64,000 nucleotides of DNA from Phylloscopus collybita (GCA_027886175.1 JAJNNQ010000024.1:1906001-1970000); one strand, 5' to 3'. Shown: positions 1-10,800, counted from the stretch's first letter. The notes: generated from the letters alone by a model not told the origin. A program made the numbers and translations.

Positions 1-534
1 CTGGGCTTCAGCTCGCGGGCGCAGTCGGCGGCCGGCCGGCCCCGCGGGTCCCGGCACTCCACGGCGCGCCGCTGCCAGCCCGAGCCGCACGACTTGGAGC
101 ACTCGCCCCACTCCTCGATCACCCACTCCGAGGAGATGATCTCCCTGATGGCGTTGAAGGATTCCTTCTTCCTGCCGGCCGCCTTGTCTGCGCCGGGCTG
201 CGCCGGCTTCTTCACGAAGTAGGTGAACTTGATCTTGGGTTGCGGCAGGTCGCCCACCGTCAGCACCTGGATGGTCAGGGGCTCCTTCAGGGGGCTGAAG
301 CTGCGGATGCGCTCCAGGGCGGCCGAGGAGCCGCTGTAGCGCAGCACGCTGCCCTTGTAGGTGATGTCCTGCTCCAGCGTGGACAGGGTGTAGTCGCCGT
401 TGAGGACGTAGGTGCCGTCGGCGGCTTTGATGGCCAGGAAGCTGCCGTCGTGCCTCGCGCCCCGGTGGTTCCGCTGCTTCACCTCGATGTTGGTGGCCCC
501 CGCCGGGATGGTGACCACGTCGTGGTAGCCAGGT
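1..534 (-). CDS. ADAMTS1: ADAMTS1 coding exon 9 (partial): spacer and C-terminal thrombospondin repeat
   Basis: Acceptor CAG|ACC at 534. Encodes [20 protein letters not shown], the spacer with [20 protein letters not shown], then a Lys/Ala-rich linker ([17 protein letters not shown]), and a TSR starting [20 protein letters not shown]. The frame is still open at base 1. The linker between spacer and TSR looks several residues longer than in human ADAMTS1 as I recall it. The last TSR and stop codon lie beyond the window. Confidence 0.95.
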
Positions 535-3500
535 CTGCCCGGGAGGAAAAGGGAAACACTGAGCCCTCTGCTCCTCCCCGGGAAGGGGAAAAAGCCTCCC
601 AGCACAAGACTAAACCCTGTCAGAAGTCAAGGCTTTTAGCTCGTTAACGGATGGATCCCACCCACAAGGACATGGTGAGCTTCCACCCGCAGGGACAAGG
701 TGAGCTTCCACCCACAGGGACAAGGTGAGCTTCCACCCACAGGGACAAGGTGAGCTTCCACCCACAGGGACAAGGTGAGCTTCCAAGCACAGGGACAAGG
801 TGAGCTTCCAAGCACAGGGACATGGTTAGCTTCCACCCACAGGGACGTGGTGAGCTTCCACCCACAGGGACGTGGTGAGCTTCCACCCACAGGGACGTGG
901 TGAGCTTCCACGCACAGGGACGTGGTGAGCTTCCACGCACAGGGACGTGGTGAGCTTCCACGCACAGGGACGTGGTGAGCTTCCACGCACAGGGACGTGG
1001 TGAGCTTCCACGCACAGGGACGTGGTGAGCTTCCACGCACAGGGACGTGGTGAGCTTCCACCCACAGGGACGTGGTGAGCCTCCACCCACAGGGACGTGG
1101 TGAGCCTCCACCCACAGGGACAAGGTGAGGCAGCAGCCCTGTACTCACTTGGCTCTGACCAGGGTGCCAGACACCTTCTTGCAGGTGGAGCCGTTGCCCC
1201 CGCAGATGCCGCACTTGTCGAACTTCTTGTTGGAGCCGATGGTGCGGTCGCAGCCGGCCTTGACGCACTGCCCCTGCACGCACACTGACGTGGAGTCGGG
1301 GCTGCACGGGGTGCCATCCACCACCTTGGGGACACAAGGAGCCTGGTTACAGCCTGCACGGTGCTCTGCAGCTGTGCACACACAACATACGAGCAGCTGG
1401 AAACACCTGCAGCACCTGTTGTTTTCAGGGCTTTGGAAACGTTTAATAACCAGAGCAGCCCACAGGTAGCTGGAGGGATGTGGTGCTACTTCATCTCACT
1501 TGCAAAGATGATGCCATGGTGAGAGAAGAAAACAATTTTAGTTTTGATTAATACCTCTCCCTAAAACACCTACTGTTTTACTGATTTTATATTAAAAAAA
1601 ATCCCCGTTGCTTTCTAATGTCACTAGAAGGCAGCCATGTCCTCAAAGCACACTGCCAGCATTGCTTTTAATCCTTTATTTCTAGGAGTGCTGTTCCACA
1701 AAATCCCTGTGTCATCACCCTGGTAGTTCCTGGCTCTCACCATCTGATGACAGGGAATTCAAGTAGCTATGCAAGATGAACATTTTTCCTCGTGTTTATT
1801 TTAAGCTGTCAGCGTATTAGTAACCACTATGAGAAAGCACCAATGTTCTGGCAAGGATCCCTCAAGAGTTTTCCAAACCTATCTCAATGCAACCAGATTG
1901 GTGGAAGGAGAGGGAAGGAAAGCAGGGTGGAGTGGGTAGAGGAGGTGGAAGGATTGTGCCAAAACACTTAAAAGCATGCTTGCAATGATCCAGCTGTACA
2001 TGGAGGGACAATCCAGCTTAAATATGAAAAAGACCATTTCACATTTCTACACTGCTTGACTCTTCACACGAAGAGAGAAAATAAAAAACCTCCCCATGAT
2101 CAGCTGGAAGAGGTGCACTTCTGAAATACCTTTGGCTGTAGAACAAAGAAGTATCCCGTTCCTTTGGCTCTGCAAACCAGCTTGCATCTGTCCTTTGGAG
2201 ACACACCAGCAAACTTGGGTGTCCACTCCACCGCAGGTCCACTTCCAAAGGCAGACTTGGAAAACTCGTTGTGCTTTTCACACTGCTCCTCCCTGAACGT
2301 TTTGCCTGCAGGCAGAGAAAAGACAGGTGGGCATGAGATCATCTCTGTCCACGCTCTCCCTCCACAGCACGGGTGTCAAAAGCAGGGGAAAGTTACCGTT
2401 GTTGTCGGGGCAGTCCTCGATGTTGCAGGACCTGTACTGCACCCGCTTCCCCTCGCAGTATTTGCCCCCGTTCCTCGGGATGGGGTTGTCACATTCCCTG
2501 AAGGAATACTGCACTCCCCCGCCGCAGCTGCGGGAGCACTCGCCCCACGCCCCCCAGGAGCCCCAGCTCCCGTGCACTGGCGTCTGGAACGACAACAAAA
2601 GCAGGACGCAAGTTACTACAGGAAAATCCATACACAACCACACCATAAAAGCCATCATCACGCTCATTTTTACCCCAACCCCCTGCCCTAAGTTTGTTTC
2701 TTAGCATCCAATCAACCCCTTCTCTAACAGACCCCTCCCACTGCAGCGTTCTCCATGCAACCCAGAGCTGCGCCCATTTCTTCTTCGCCACTTACATCGT
2801 AATGCTTCTTCTCGGTCTTATTCACACACTTGCCATTCATGCACCACTTCCCCTCCCCGCAGCTGGTGCCGTCTGCCCAGGGGAAGTGTTTGGTTTGGCA
2901 GACGAGCAGCCCTCCCGAGGTGCCGGTGCACCACAGCGTGGTGCAGGTGCTGGCTGCGTCGGGGCAGTGCTTGGACTCATCTCCAAACGTGAACTGGCAC
3001 TGCCTGTTGGCATCGTACAGCGTGCCCGGCAAGTCCGAGGGCAGCTGGATGGGCCTGTGGGGCTTGTCCAGCAAACACTCCCCTGAAAAAGTTGAAGAAA
3101 AAGGGAAAACAACAAAAAAAAAAAGTCAGATGATGCTGCAGGTTCAGTTTTAAAAGGGTTTGCTTTGTCACAGAAGCCTTTGAGCCCATTCGTGCCACCG
3201 TTTTTGTAAAAAAATAAAATAAGGCTCTTCTAAACTCGCTGACAGCATGCAAAAGGTTAAGCCTGTGCTGGAGCAGAAAGCACGCTTAAAGAAAAAAAGA
3301 AAAAAAAAAAAAAGCAAAGCAGTAAAGCACAAGGGCTCGAATGCCACATGAATGGAAAGCTTAATAACCTTACCATGACCGTTATCCAAAAATGTTGTAA
3401 TCATGTAGGCACTGCATGGAGACCAGGGCTGGCTGCGGTCCAGGTTGGAGAGCATGGATGCCATCATGTGGAAATCCCGGCTCATTCCATTGATGCCAGC

Positions 3501-4910
3501 ACACTGCTTTGCATCGTCATGAGGCATGTTAAACACGTGGCCTTCGAGAAAAGGAGAAAAGCAAAGGCTGTGACTTCAGGAAGCCTGTCCTGTGCATTAC
3601 CAACAGCATTTTAAATATTGGTCTAGAGCTGCACATAGCCTGGTCTGTAATTAATAACCCGAATCTGAACGTTCCCAGATTTCAAGCAGATGGTACTGGA
3701 TCTTCTCTCCCCTTTTTTTTTTTTCCTTTTTATTTTTTTTTTTTCTCCCTGCAGGCACACACACACAGCTCTTGCAGACAATGCTGTGCAAGCCGGATTT
3801 GCTTTCCCGAGTCCGAGCCTGCTCCAAGACGGGACTTTGCCTCCTCCCGACTGCTCCGGGGAGGTGCAGCCTGGGCTTTACGGCATCAAGCTGGCTTCAA
3901 TTAATCCCAGGGAACGGCTTTGCAAAGTTTCAAGTACCTAATTCGTGGGCTGTTGTGAAGGCAGCCTGCAAACCATCGTCTTCTATGATAGAGCAACTGC
4001 GGTTTAGATCACAAACTGTTCCCACATCAGCCATCCCAAGAGTATCACATGTCTTGGCACCGCACAGGTCCTGTAAAAAAAAAGGCAGTTTCATTATTAA
4101 TCAGATCAGAGACTTAACCTTGGCAAGAGCCATCCAGCCCTGGCAGTTTGCCTTTACTTATGGAAAGAGCATAAATATTCAGCACTTCAATGGGTATGAT
4201 GGCAAAAATCTGTCTCTGGAACATAGGCGAGGGTTACACGTAGAAATGAAATGCATAATTTCCATCTGAAATCTGCTAAAAATATATGGGGCAGGAACAG
4301 AGAGCACAATCTGTGCGTTCAGGAGGACAGCAGCGCACAAGCTGGGAGCTTCACCAGACACGGTGCAAACAGCAAGAAAAAAAAATGAACAGGACGAAAA
4401 GCAGCTCATCTATAATTTTTTAGCCTGCTTCACTGCGGCTGTGGTGACACACGAGTGTCTCTGGACACGTTTTCGGAGGAGTCCTGGCAGAGGGGAGCTC
4501 CCCGGGTAGGGAGCAGTGGGCGCGGGGCTGGATGTCACCTCGGTGTCCCTCACCTGCCTGGTGAAGAGGATGGCCGTGTCGTAGTGCTCGGCGTGCCGGT
4601 CGCTGGGCGGGTTGTGCTGCTTCTGCCAGCTGCAGAAGTTCCTCAGAGTCAGGGCGGCGTTGGAGGAGATATCCGGGCCCTTGCGCTCCTCGTAAATGAC
4701 CATGATCTTCACCACCACGAGGCTGATGGAGTTGCGGATGCTGGGGTGCTTGTACAGCTTGGCGGCCACCGAGAGCAGGGTCAGCAGGTAGTGCTTCAGC
4801 CCGCTGCCGTGGAACTCGGCCATGGACTGGTCGGCCACCAGCATGGTCTCCACGTAGCGGGGGCTGGACACGAACCTCTTCTTCCTCCTGCTTCTCGTTT
4901 CTGCGGTAGG

Positions 4911-4941
<31 letters not shown>

Positions 4942-5642
4942 GGGGGGAAAACGCAGGTGAGCACAGCAGGGAGCGCCGTTTGGAAGCCCAAACCCACGGC
5001 CACTCAAGATGCGCACCCCAGGTTTGTGCGATCCCCGCATGGGACGCGGGGCAAGCAGCGGCCGGGCATCCCCGCCAGACCCCACCCCGCCCTCTCCGTC
5101 CCCGCGGAGGCCGGCGCGGCGTCCCCCACGGTACCTGCGGGCTCGGCGGGCTCCGGCCCCTCCGCCTCCTCGGCCCCCGCCTCGGCCACGGCGCAGCGGG
5201 CGGCGGGGGCGGCCGGCGGGGCTCCGCGGAGGCGCAGGAGGTGCGGCCCGTGGCGGTGCGCGGTGCCGGGCGCCGGCTGGATGAGGTACTGGCGGCCCCG
5301 CAGCGAGAAGGCGCCGCGCAGCCCCGCGCACAGGCTGAGCGCGGCCGCCGAGCCGGGGTCCCCGTTCACGGTGCCGGAGTAGAAGCAGCGGGAGAGGTCG
5401 TCCTCGGGCGGCGGCGGCGGCCCGCCCAGGTATTGCAGGGTGAAGTCCGGGGCCAGGAAGCTGCTGTCGGGTTCCAGCTCCAGCGTCAGGCGCTCCCCGA
5501 AGGCCTCCAGGCGGAAGCGCTCTCGGGCGCCGGGCGCGGCCAGGCGCCGCGGCAGCACCAGCGCCCTGCGCTCGGCGCTGCACAGCCCCAGCAGCGCCGC
5601 CAGCACCGGCGCCAGCGCCGGCAGCCGCCCCCCGCTCCTCAT
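1..5642 (-). CDS. ADAMTS1: ADAMTS1, secreted aggrecan/versican-degrading metalloproteinase (3' end cut by window edge)
   Basis: Nine coding exons on the minus strand, all with GT-AG introns and matching phases: 5642-5135, 4900-4554, 4070-3938, 3541-3374, 3082-2796, 2583-2397, 2305-2130, 1324-1149 and 534 to the window edge. About 838 codons are present; comparison with the human protein (967 aa) suggests some 70 C-terminal residues plus stop lie outside. Visible in order: hydrophobic signal peptide (about 1-23), prodomain with a lone Cys before the cleavage site, furin site RRKKR (174-178), catalytic domain with [11 protein letters not shown] (327-337), disintegrin-like domain (about 386-481), TSR1 (482-544), cysteine-rich region (544-661), spacer, and a C-terminal TSR with CSKSCGSGW. 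The family is known to cleave versican and aggrecan in extracellular matrix. Start chosen because it gives a signal peptide and lies in a CpG island. The prodomain is shorter than in human (178 versus 252 residues). Confidence 0.97.
655..1129. repeat. 25-bp minisatellite, about 19 copies, in ADAMTS1 intron 8
   Basis: Unit on the plus strand is GGTGAGCTTCCACCCACAGG plus GACAA or GACGT. GGTGAG (once GGTTAG) recurs every 25 bases from 674 to 1124 without a break. Copies fall into blocks: ACAAG variants at about 690-820, ACGTG variants at 840-1110, and a run with CACGCAC in place of CACCCAC at about 908-1060. Such blocks indicate expansion by local duplication. It fills most of the 614-nt intron 8 (535-1148). 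Confidence 0.95.
1149..1324 (-). CDS. ADAMTS1: ADAMTS1 coding exon 8: cysteine-rich region, second part
   Basis: 176 nt, CCAAG|GTGGTGG acceptor and AA|GTGAGT donor (phase 2). Encodes [20 protein letters not shown], then [20 protein letters not shown] and [14 protein letters not shown]. The motif DGTPC...CVQGxC...DKCG(V/I)CGG is the family hallmark. Confidence 0.96.
1325..2129 (-). other. ADAMTS1 intron 7 (805 nt)
   Basis: Longest intron of this gene, AT-rich, between the two cysteine-rich exons. I see no coding sequence, repeat family or clear regulatory signal in it. Confidence 0.85.
2130..2305 (-). CDS. ADAMTS1: ADAMTS1 coding exon 7: cysteine-rich region, first part
   Basis: 176 nt, bounded by GCAG|GC and AAG|GTATTT. 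Encodes [40 protein letters not shown] and [12 protein letters not shown]. Intron 6 before it is only 91 nt (2306-2396). Same length as its ADAMTS5 counterpart. Confidence 0.95.
2397..2583 (-). CDS. ADAMTS1: ADAMTS1 coding exon 6: central thrombospondin type-1 repeat
   Basis: 187 nt. Reads [20 protein letters not shown] then [14 protein letters not shown] and ends [11 protein letters not shown]. WxxW tandem tryptophans (W-mannosylation type) and CSRSCGGG (O-fucosylation type, CSxSCG) are typical for TSR1 of this family. Donor G|GTAACT at 2396. Confidence 0.95.
2796..3082 (-). CDS. ADAMTS1: ADAMTS1 coding exon 5: disintegrin-like domain
   Basis: 287 nt, acceptor CAG|GG and donor GAT|GTAAGT. 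Encodes [20 protein letters not shown], then a cysteine-patterned disintegrin-like module ([43 protein letters not shown]) ending in [10 protein letters not shown]. Eight cysteines of the module are visible. N-x-T in VNKT is a potential glycosylation site. Confidence 0.95.
3374..3541 (-). CDS. ADAMTS1: ADAMTS1 coding exon 4: rest of zinc site and Met-turn
   Basis: 168 nt, phase 1 at both ends. Completes [13 protein letters not shown] with H331 and H337 as zinc ligands, and carries the Met-turn region [10 protein letters not shown], then [19 protein letters not shown]. Donor ATG|GTAAGG at 3373. Same length as ADAMTS5 coding exon 3. Confidence 0.95.
3542..3937 (-). other. ADAMTS1 intron 3 (396 nt) with T/A-rich stretch
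   Basis: Contains a T-rich stretch at 3713-3745 on the plus strand and nothing else recognisable. Confidence 0.8.
3938..4070 (-). CDS. ADAMTS1: ADAMTS1 coding exon 3: catalytic domain up to first half of zinc site
   Basis: 133 nt, acceptor CAG|GAC at 4070 and donor G|GTACTT after 3938. Reads [20 protein letters not shown], then [20 protein letters not shown]327, E328 and the split codon for G330 of the HExxH zinc-binding motif are here; E328 is the catalytic base by family analogy. This stretch is too short to stand out as an ORF and was placed from conserved residues and splice sites. Confidence 0.95.
4071..4553 (-). other. ADAMTS1 intron 2 (483 nt)
   Basis: Unique-looking AT-rich sequence; no feature recognised. 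Confidence 0.8.
4554..4900 (-). CDS. ADAMTS1: ADAMTS1 coding exon 2: furin site and N-terminal half of catalytic domain
   Basis: 347 nt, acceptor at 4901-4902 and donor Q|GTGAGG at 4553. Starts [19 protein letters not shown], so furin cleavage is expected after R178. It continues through [19 protein letters not shown] to AILFTRQ. The split between exons 1 and 2 has no counterpart in ADAMTS5, where the same region is one exon. The acceptor is preceded by an unusually long T run (see 4911-4937). Confidence 0.96.
4911..4937 (-). repeat. 27-base homopolymer forming the polypyrimidine tract of ADAMTS1 intron 1
   Basis: 27 A on the plus strand, that is 27 T on the transcribed sense, followed on the plus strand by a near-pure G run. 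In the RNA this reads as a C/U-only tract ending 10 bases before the exon 2 acceptor. Intron 1 is only 234 nt (4901-5134). Confidence 0.9.
5135..5642 (-). CDS. ADAMTS1: ADAMTS1 coding exon 1: signal peptide and most of prodomain
   Basis: 508 nt; ATG at 5642-5640, donor G|GTACC ends the exon at 5135 (phase 1). Encodes MRSGG then a Leu/Ala-rich signal peptide ending near SAE. The prodomain contains the family-typical stretch [20 protein letters not shown], identical in human ADAMTS1 as far as I recall. A lone Cys in [10 protein letters not shown] is the likely cysteine switch. Acidic Pro/Glu-rich end. Residues 1-169 plus the first base of codon 170. Very GC-rich and CpG-dense. Confidence 0.95.
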
Positions 5643-6150
5643 GGCTCGGCGCAGCCCCCTTCGCCTCTCTTTATTTCACTTTCTATAGCAATGGATATGG
5701 AGGATGTGGGGTTTTTGCTTTCAAGGTTTTTTGGGGGGGGGTGGTGGTGTCTGAGTCTCTCTGCCGGCGGAGGACCGCGCGGGAGCCGCGTCCCGCGGTC
5801 ACTGCAGAGGCGGCGTCGGCTTCCCCATGGCCGGGGCGCGGCGGCGATGCCGGGGAGCGCGGCTGTGCGAGGGCAGCGCTGCCCCTCGCTCCGTCCCTCT
5901 CGTCTTCTGTCCTGCTCTGGCTGCCGCTTCTCCTGCCCGCCTCCTCAACCTCCTCCTCCTCAGCCTTCCCCGGCTGCAGCAGCGGCGGCGGGCGGGGAGG
6001 ACGCTCCGGCGAGTCTCCGGCAGCCCCGGGACGGTCCCGCCTGCACTTCCAGGGCGCCGAGGTGCCTTCCCGTCCTTTGCGGAGCGGAGCGCCGCGGGCC
6101 CGTCCGCCTCCGCCGTGCGGGGTGAGTGCGGGAGCGGGGCTCAGCCGCCG

Positions 6151-6160
6151 CCCTTTATGG
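6151..6160 (-). promoter_or_regulatory. candidate TATA-like / CArG-like element of ADAMTS1
   Basis: On the minus strand the sequence is CCATAAAGGG. It is the only A/T-rich core-promoter-like motif I see inside the GC-rich region upstream of the ATG. It resembles a weak TATA box and is one base off the CC(A/T)6GG serum response element. Initiation about 30 bases downstream would give a 5' UTR of about 480 nt. No transcript evidence is available here. Confidence 0.35.
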
Positions 6161-7807
6161 GGTCCGGCCGTGCCGCCCCCAGCCCGGCGCTGCCGCCGCG
6201 CCCGCGCCGCTGAGATCACTGCGTGCGTAACGCGCCCGCGGGCGGCCCCCGCCGCGCCGCCCTCCCGCCGCCCCCGACGGGGCGGGACGGCCCCGAGACG
6301 CGGCCCGGGGTCGGCCCCCGGCTGCCGCAGAGGGTTGGGCTGCGCCCCTTCCCTGCCCCCCCTCGGGGGTGCTTTGTGGCCGGCTCCGAGCGCGGCGCCC
6401 CGCGGGGATCTCTCGTGATGCGCCGCGGGTCCGGCCCCCGCCCCGCGGGGCTCGGCGAGCGGCAGGTGGACGGTCCGGAGCTGCTGGAGCGGGGGAGGGA
6501 GGGGACACATCCCTGCTCGCCTTCGTGGTTTTTTTTTCTATTTTTCTTCCCTTTAATTTTTTTTTTTTTTTTTTTAAATTCCCCCCCTTTCCCAAGCAAT
6601 TCCTGCCCTTTCTCGGCCCTAAGAGCTGCAGCCCGTCATGCACCTGTACTTCTGAGAAATGATCCCTTCCCAATCACTTAAACAGAGGCATTTACGTAGG
6701 TGCGGCCAATATTTTGCTTTGAAGCCATAACCCAAGCATGGTGGTGCTGCTAATCCCCTTAATTCTTTATGTGCACAGCCCCAGCTTTCTGCTTCTGGAG
6801 GCCTTTTTGGAGGAGGAGGGCGAAGAAGTGCTGAGGAAGCATGTGAATAAAAACAGAATGTGTGTACCTGTTGGTGACAACTCCTGGGCTTCCCAATTAA
6901 AGATGCTTGTGTATCTGTCAACACATCATTTAATACAAGTATAAAACTCGGAGGCTGAAAACAGAAGGAGCAAAATCTCGGGAATAGGGCAAATACTTCT
7001 AAAATTTTATGTATCCACTGTTTTCTTGGGATAGAGCGTCCCATTTATGCCACTAAATCTAATAACCCCGAGGCTTTTCTTCCTAATTTAAACCATGTCA
7101 GACAAACTTGGAACCACATGTGTGTGTCAATAGCACAGTCTGACTGCCTGCTAAGTTCTGACAATAAATACATCTATTTCCCATGGCCTTCTGTAAATCT
7201 TGCAAGTTTAGGATTGCGCGTTGTTTGAAGTTGTGCAAAAAAAAAAAAAAAAAAAAAAAAAAGAAAAGAAAAGATGAACCCAATTTCCCGGCTACTTGCT
7301 CAACAAAAGTGCTCTTGTCCCACAGAGTGATGAGCAAAATCAGAAGTAGGCCTCAAATGTGGGATTTTCTTAGGGACACAGCAGGAAATGCTGGATTGAC
7401 TTCCAGAGGCTGTGACTGCTGCCCATTAATACATCAGCAGCAGGAAAATCCATTCAGTTATGACTAATTTTTCATTTGAGTTGGAAACGTGTGTCAGTCT
7501 CTACCCTTACCTTTGAGACCTGCGTGTGCCCAGTTCTGTTGGGTTTTTTTTCTAGGACAGAACACAACAAAGGTACCGTTCATTCATGCTGTTAATTAAT
7601 TTGGTGTTGCACGTGACACCTAATTTAGGGAATTACCAGTCTAAAAGCCTGGGTATAGAAACGTGGAATTGAAAGGAAATCATCTTCATAATTTATTTTT
7701 GAACTTGCATTGGTTCAAGATAGAGGCTCTTGCCAATACATGAATTAAAAATATGAAAATCTCCTTGTCTGTGTCGTCAGTGTCACTCATAGATCAGCAG
7801 GGACCAG

Positions 7808-7848
7808 ACCAAAGGTGTGTCCACCCGGCTGCCAGGTGCACCTTTGGT
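7808..7848. repeat. perfect 10-bp inverted repeat, ACCAAAGGTG / CACCTTTGGT
   Basis: Arms at 7808-7817 and 7839-7848 are exact reverse complements separated by 21 bases. Each arm contains CAAAG, the core of TCF/LEF and some nuclear receptor half-sites. Position is about 1.7 kb upstream of the inferred ADAMTS1 start region. Confidence 0.6.
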
Positions 7849-10800
7849 TTTGCTGCTGTTTTTTTGATGCTAATTCTCTGATTTGAAAAGATCCTGACCA
7901 CCTTAAAACAGATGTAGATGTATTTCCCAGACTGAAAAATTTTTTCCTGTATCCCACCAGGTGGCACTCGCCTATAAAAAATGGTTATGGGAGCGTCTCA
8001 TGGTTCATCTCCCAGCTTTCCTGGTGGAAAGGCTTACAGTTTAGCCTGTAAATGGAAATGTAAAGCATTTACAGTTCCCTGATTAGGACAGAAGTTTTCC
8101 TGGGCTTTATGTGATATCCAAGGAAGTGCTTTAGCAAAGAACTCAGCATTTCTGTTGCGCTACCTGAACACAAATGGTGTTGGGAAGGAACTTTTACGGC
8201 AGGTTTGCTGCCTGTCACACTTGGATCACCAGCTGGATCATCTTCTAAGGGCTTGACTTGCTTCCTGTGAACAACCCCCGTGAGTTTAGCTGGATTATTC
8301 AGGGCACTCTGTATATGTATATGTATTTTGTATATGTATTTTGAATCCATATTGTACCAAATCTGTGCCAGTGCCAATCACAGTTTGGGTGAATCAAGAC
8401 TTAGAAAGACCTTTCTCTGGATTTCACTTAGATAAAGACCCAGAAAAGGCATAAATTTGTTTTTTTAAAAAGACATTTTTAGTGCTTGGAGGAAGAAACC
8501 AAATTCCTGCCAGGAGTACAAGACAGTGTAATGCCGAGTAAGCCACCAGATAGCGCCACCACATCATCGGTTTGGGGTCAGATCATCGTCTTTTGCTCTG
8601 CAAGAACAGTTTCTGTGGCTCAGACCCACGTGCTGTCGGTCTCTGAGCGGGATTACCAATGCTGAAGCTTTAATTTCTTCACCACTGTTTGCAATAATGG
8701 CTGCTTCCAAAATGTAAAAAAAAAAAAAAAAAAAAAGGCAACGCAACCACCCACCTCAACCTTGCTTGTTTCAATGCTGCAGAATGATTGCTTCTTTCAA
8801 AAGCTGTTATAATTAAAATTGAATTAGAATTAAGACAGCAGATGGCACATTAGCTCCATTGAATAGGGGATGAAAGACCTGATGCTGTTGAAAAAGTCCT
8901 CTGAAAATCACTTCCAAGATTATTTCTGGAGATTGTTTCTCTATGATGTCTTTGTGTTATGTGTGATTAATTGATATATTTCCATTTATTGTTGATTTTG
9001 AGGCCATTAACCATTGGGATTTTGTTAGTAGGATAAGAGGGTTAAAGAGAGAAAACCTCTAATTTTCCCTGTTTTGATAATCAGCAGAAATGGGGGAAAG
9101 CACAACAATGTCCACCATCACTTTAACGAGAAGTAGACATTTTTATTTTTGGAGGAGAATCACGGTATTTAACGTGGTCATGCGTTTCTCTTTCTGCTTT
9201 TACATTACTGATTATCAAACTTGCTTTAAAAAAAATTGATGCAGAAATTTGGGCAGCCCCCAAATTCTATTGCTAAATAGCCAGTGTAGGCCTATGTGCA
9301 CTCAAAATGAGCTGTTCCCAATTCTTTCTACTTTCCTTTGTAAACTTTTATCAAAATGGGATTCAGCAGGAACTTGGACTGACACTTCTGGCTGCATGAG
9401 TCAAATATTTTGCTGTTTAAAAAGAAGGAAGTTTGCATGAGAATGTGAATTCAGACCTGTCCATATCCCACATATATCCACAATAATTGGTTTAAAAGAC
9501 TGTTGAGGTCTGACTTCACATCTCACTTTCTGGGAGTAGATGTATTCCCATGGAAAAATTTGTGCTACCATCTAAATTTCTTGTGAACAGCTGACCTAAA
9601 TCTGAATTTTCATGGTCAAAACAACTGCCAGGGATCAAATAAAAGCGATCAGGCAAAACAAAATGCTGCATTATGGCGTGTCTGCTTTAGAAGTGTTTCT
9701 GAAGTTAAACACAGCTTTAACAATGGCTCCCAAGCCCCTTGGCAAATGGCAAGGAGCACATTCATTCATAGTGCCCTGAGCTCCACTGACATTTTGATAT
9801 TTTTATCACACTGGGATTTCAACAGATCCCTCACTTTCTCCTGTGGACAGAGGATTTCACAAGCACTGCAAGACATGATACAGTTTCCATGGAATTCCTC
9901 CTAATGAAAACTCATCCCTGCACATTAAATAATAATTTTTTTTTACATTTGAGATTTCTGTATGTGGTGCCACACTCATCCCAAAGCCACTGTCCAGTAA
10001 GATTTCCGTGCTGTCCTGGATGTGCTGGTCATTCATTCTTTTTATACCTTATAAAAAGTGTCTAAAAATTTCAACAGGATCAGCCCACTCTGCAGCAATG
10101 GCTGGGGCACAAAATGGGAACAAAGGGGACCCAGCAGACATGTAGGCCCCACTCCTGGGAATATTTATAGTCAGGCTTAACTTCCAGCATCATGCTAACC
10201 CCCTCACAGGACTGAAAGCTTCATAAAAACTTGGCTGAAAGGCTGTGTTTACAAATGGTATCAAGGGGAAGCATGTGCAGCGTCTTCTACAAGAAATGAC
10301 GTCTTTCAAACAAAACCCATCCATCCCCCATGTCAGTTTATCCCACAGACACAGCAGGAAATAAACAGGCAGTAGTAAACCAAGGCGGACCAAATTTATA
10401 TTTTCACTTTTGCTGCTTGGAGGTCTTCTGAAAGAAACCTTGTTGCTGCCCAAGACCAAACATCAAGAAGTCGGTTGACAAAACATGGAACTTCCAGTCA
10501 GCATCACTCCATTTCTCCCCCTGCTTTGAGGTGCAAACCCTTATGCAAAGCCCTTGCTGTCCTGGGCCTAAGAAGAGAGGGAAGGGGTAAATCAGGCATG
10601 GGGAAAGCTTTTCCCAGTGTCATTCTGTCTAGCAGTTAATCTCAGTATTGTGACTCATTCTCTCATAGTTGTTTCCCACCTTTGGTTTCTTCAGAAGATT
10701 ATAAGTTTTCATTCCAAATGTATTTAGATGTGCTGTTGAAATACTGCAGGCAGAACGATGCATCATTGTTTCACGTGGGGTATTTTTTATGGGAATAATT

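Larger units (their letters stand above)
4950..6480. promoter_or_regulatory. CpG island covering ADAMTS1 exon 1, 5' UTR and promoter
   Basis: By eye, very high G+C with frequent CG dinucleotides from intron 1 through exon 1 to about 6,480, where the sequence turns abruptly AT-rich (T tract at 6552-6575). The region upstream of the ATG (5643 onward) has no coding sign on the minus strand and should contain the 5' UTR and core promoter. Boundaries are visual. Confidence 0.8.

Noticed and set aside
655..1129. CRISPR-like array because of regular 25-bp spacing
   Set aside because: Units are directly adjacent without unique spacers, and the locus is a vertebrate intron; it is a minisatellite.
636..1383. 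Repeat-protein genes suggested by long frames across the minisatellite
   Set aside because: Openness in all frames follows from the repeat unit; the region is an intron with good donor and acceptor sites.
3713..3754. Strong splice-acceptor look-alike on the plus strand (T-rich tract ending CTGCAG)
   Set aside because: No open downstream exon or donor, and it lies antisense in an ADAMTS1 intron.
4455..6125. 556-codon open frame on the plus strand across ADAMTS1 exons 1-2
   Set aside because: Antisense shadow of a GC-rich exon; reads through the A27 tract as poly-Lys and has no family similarity.
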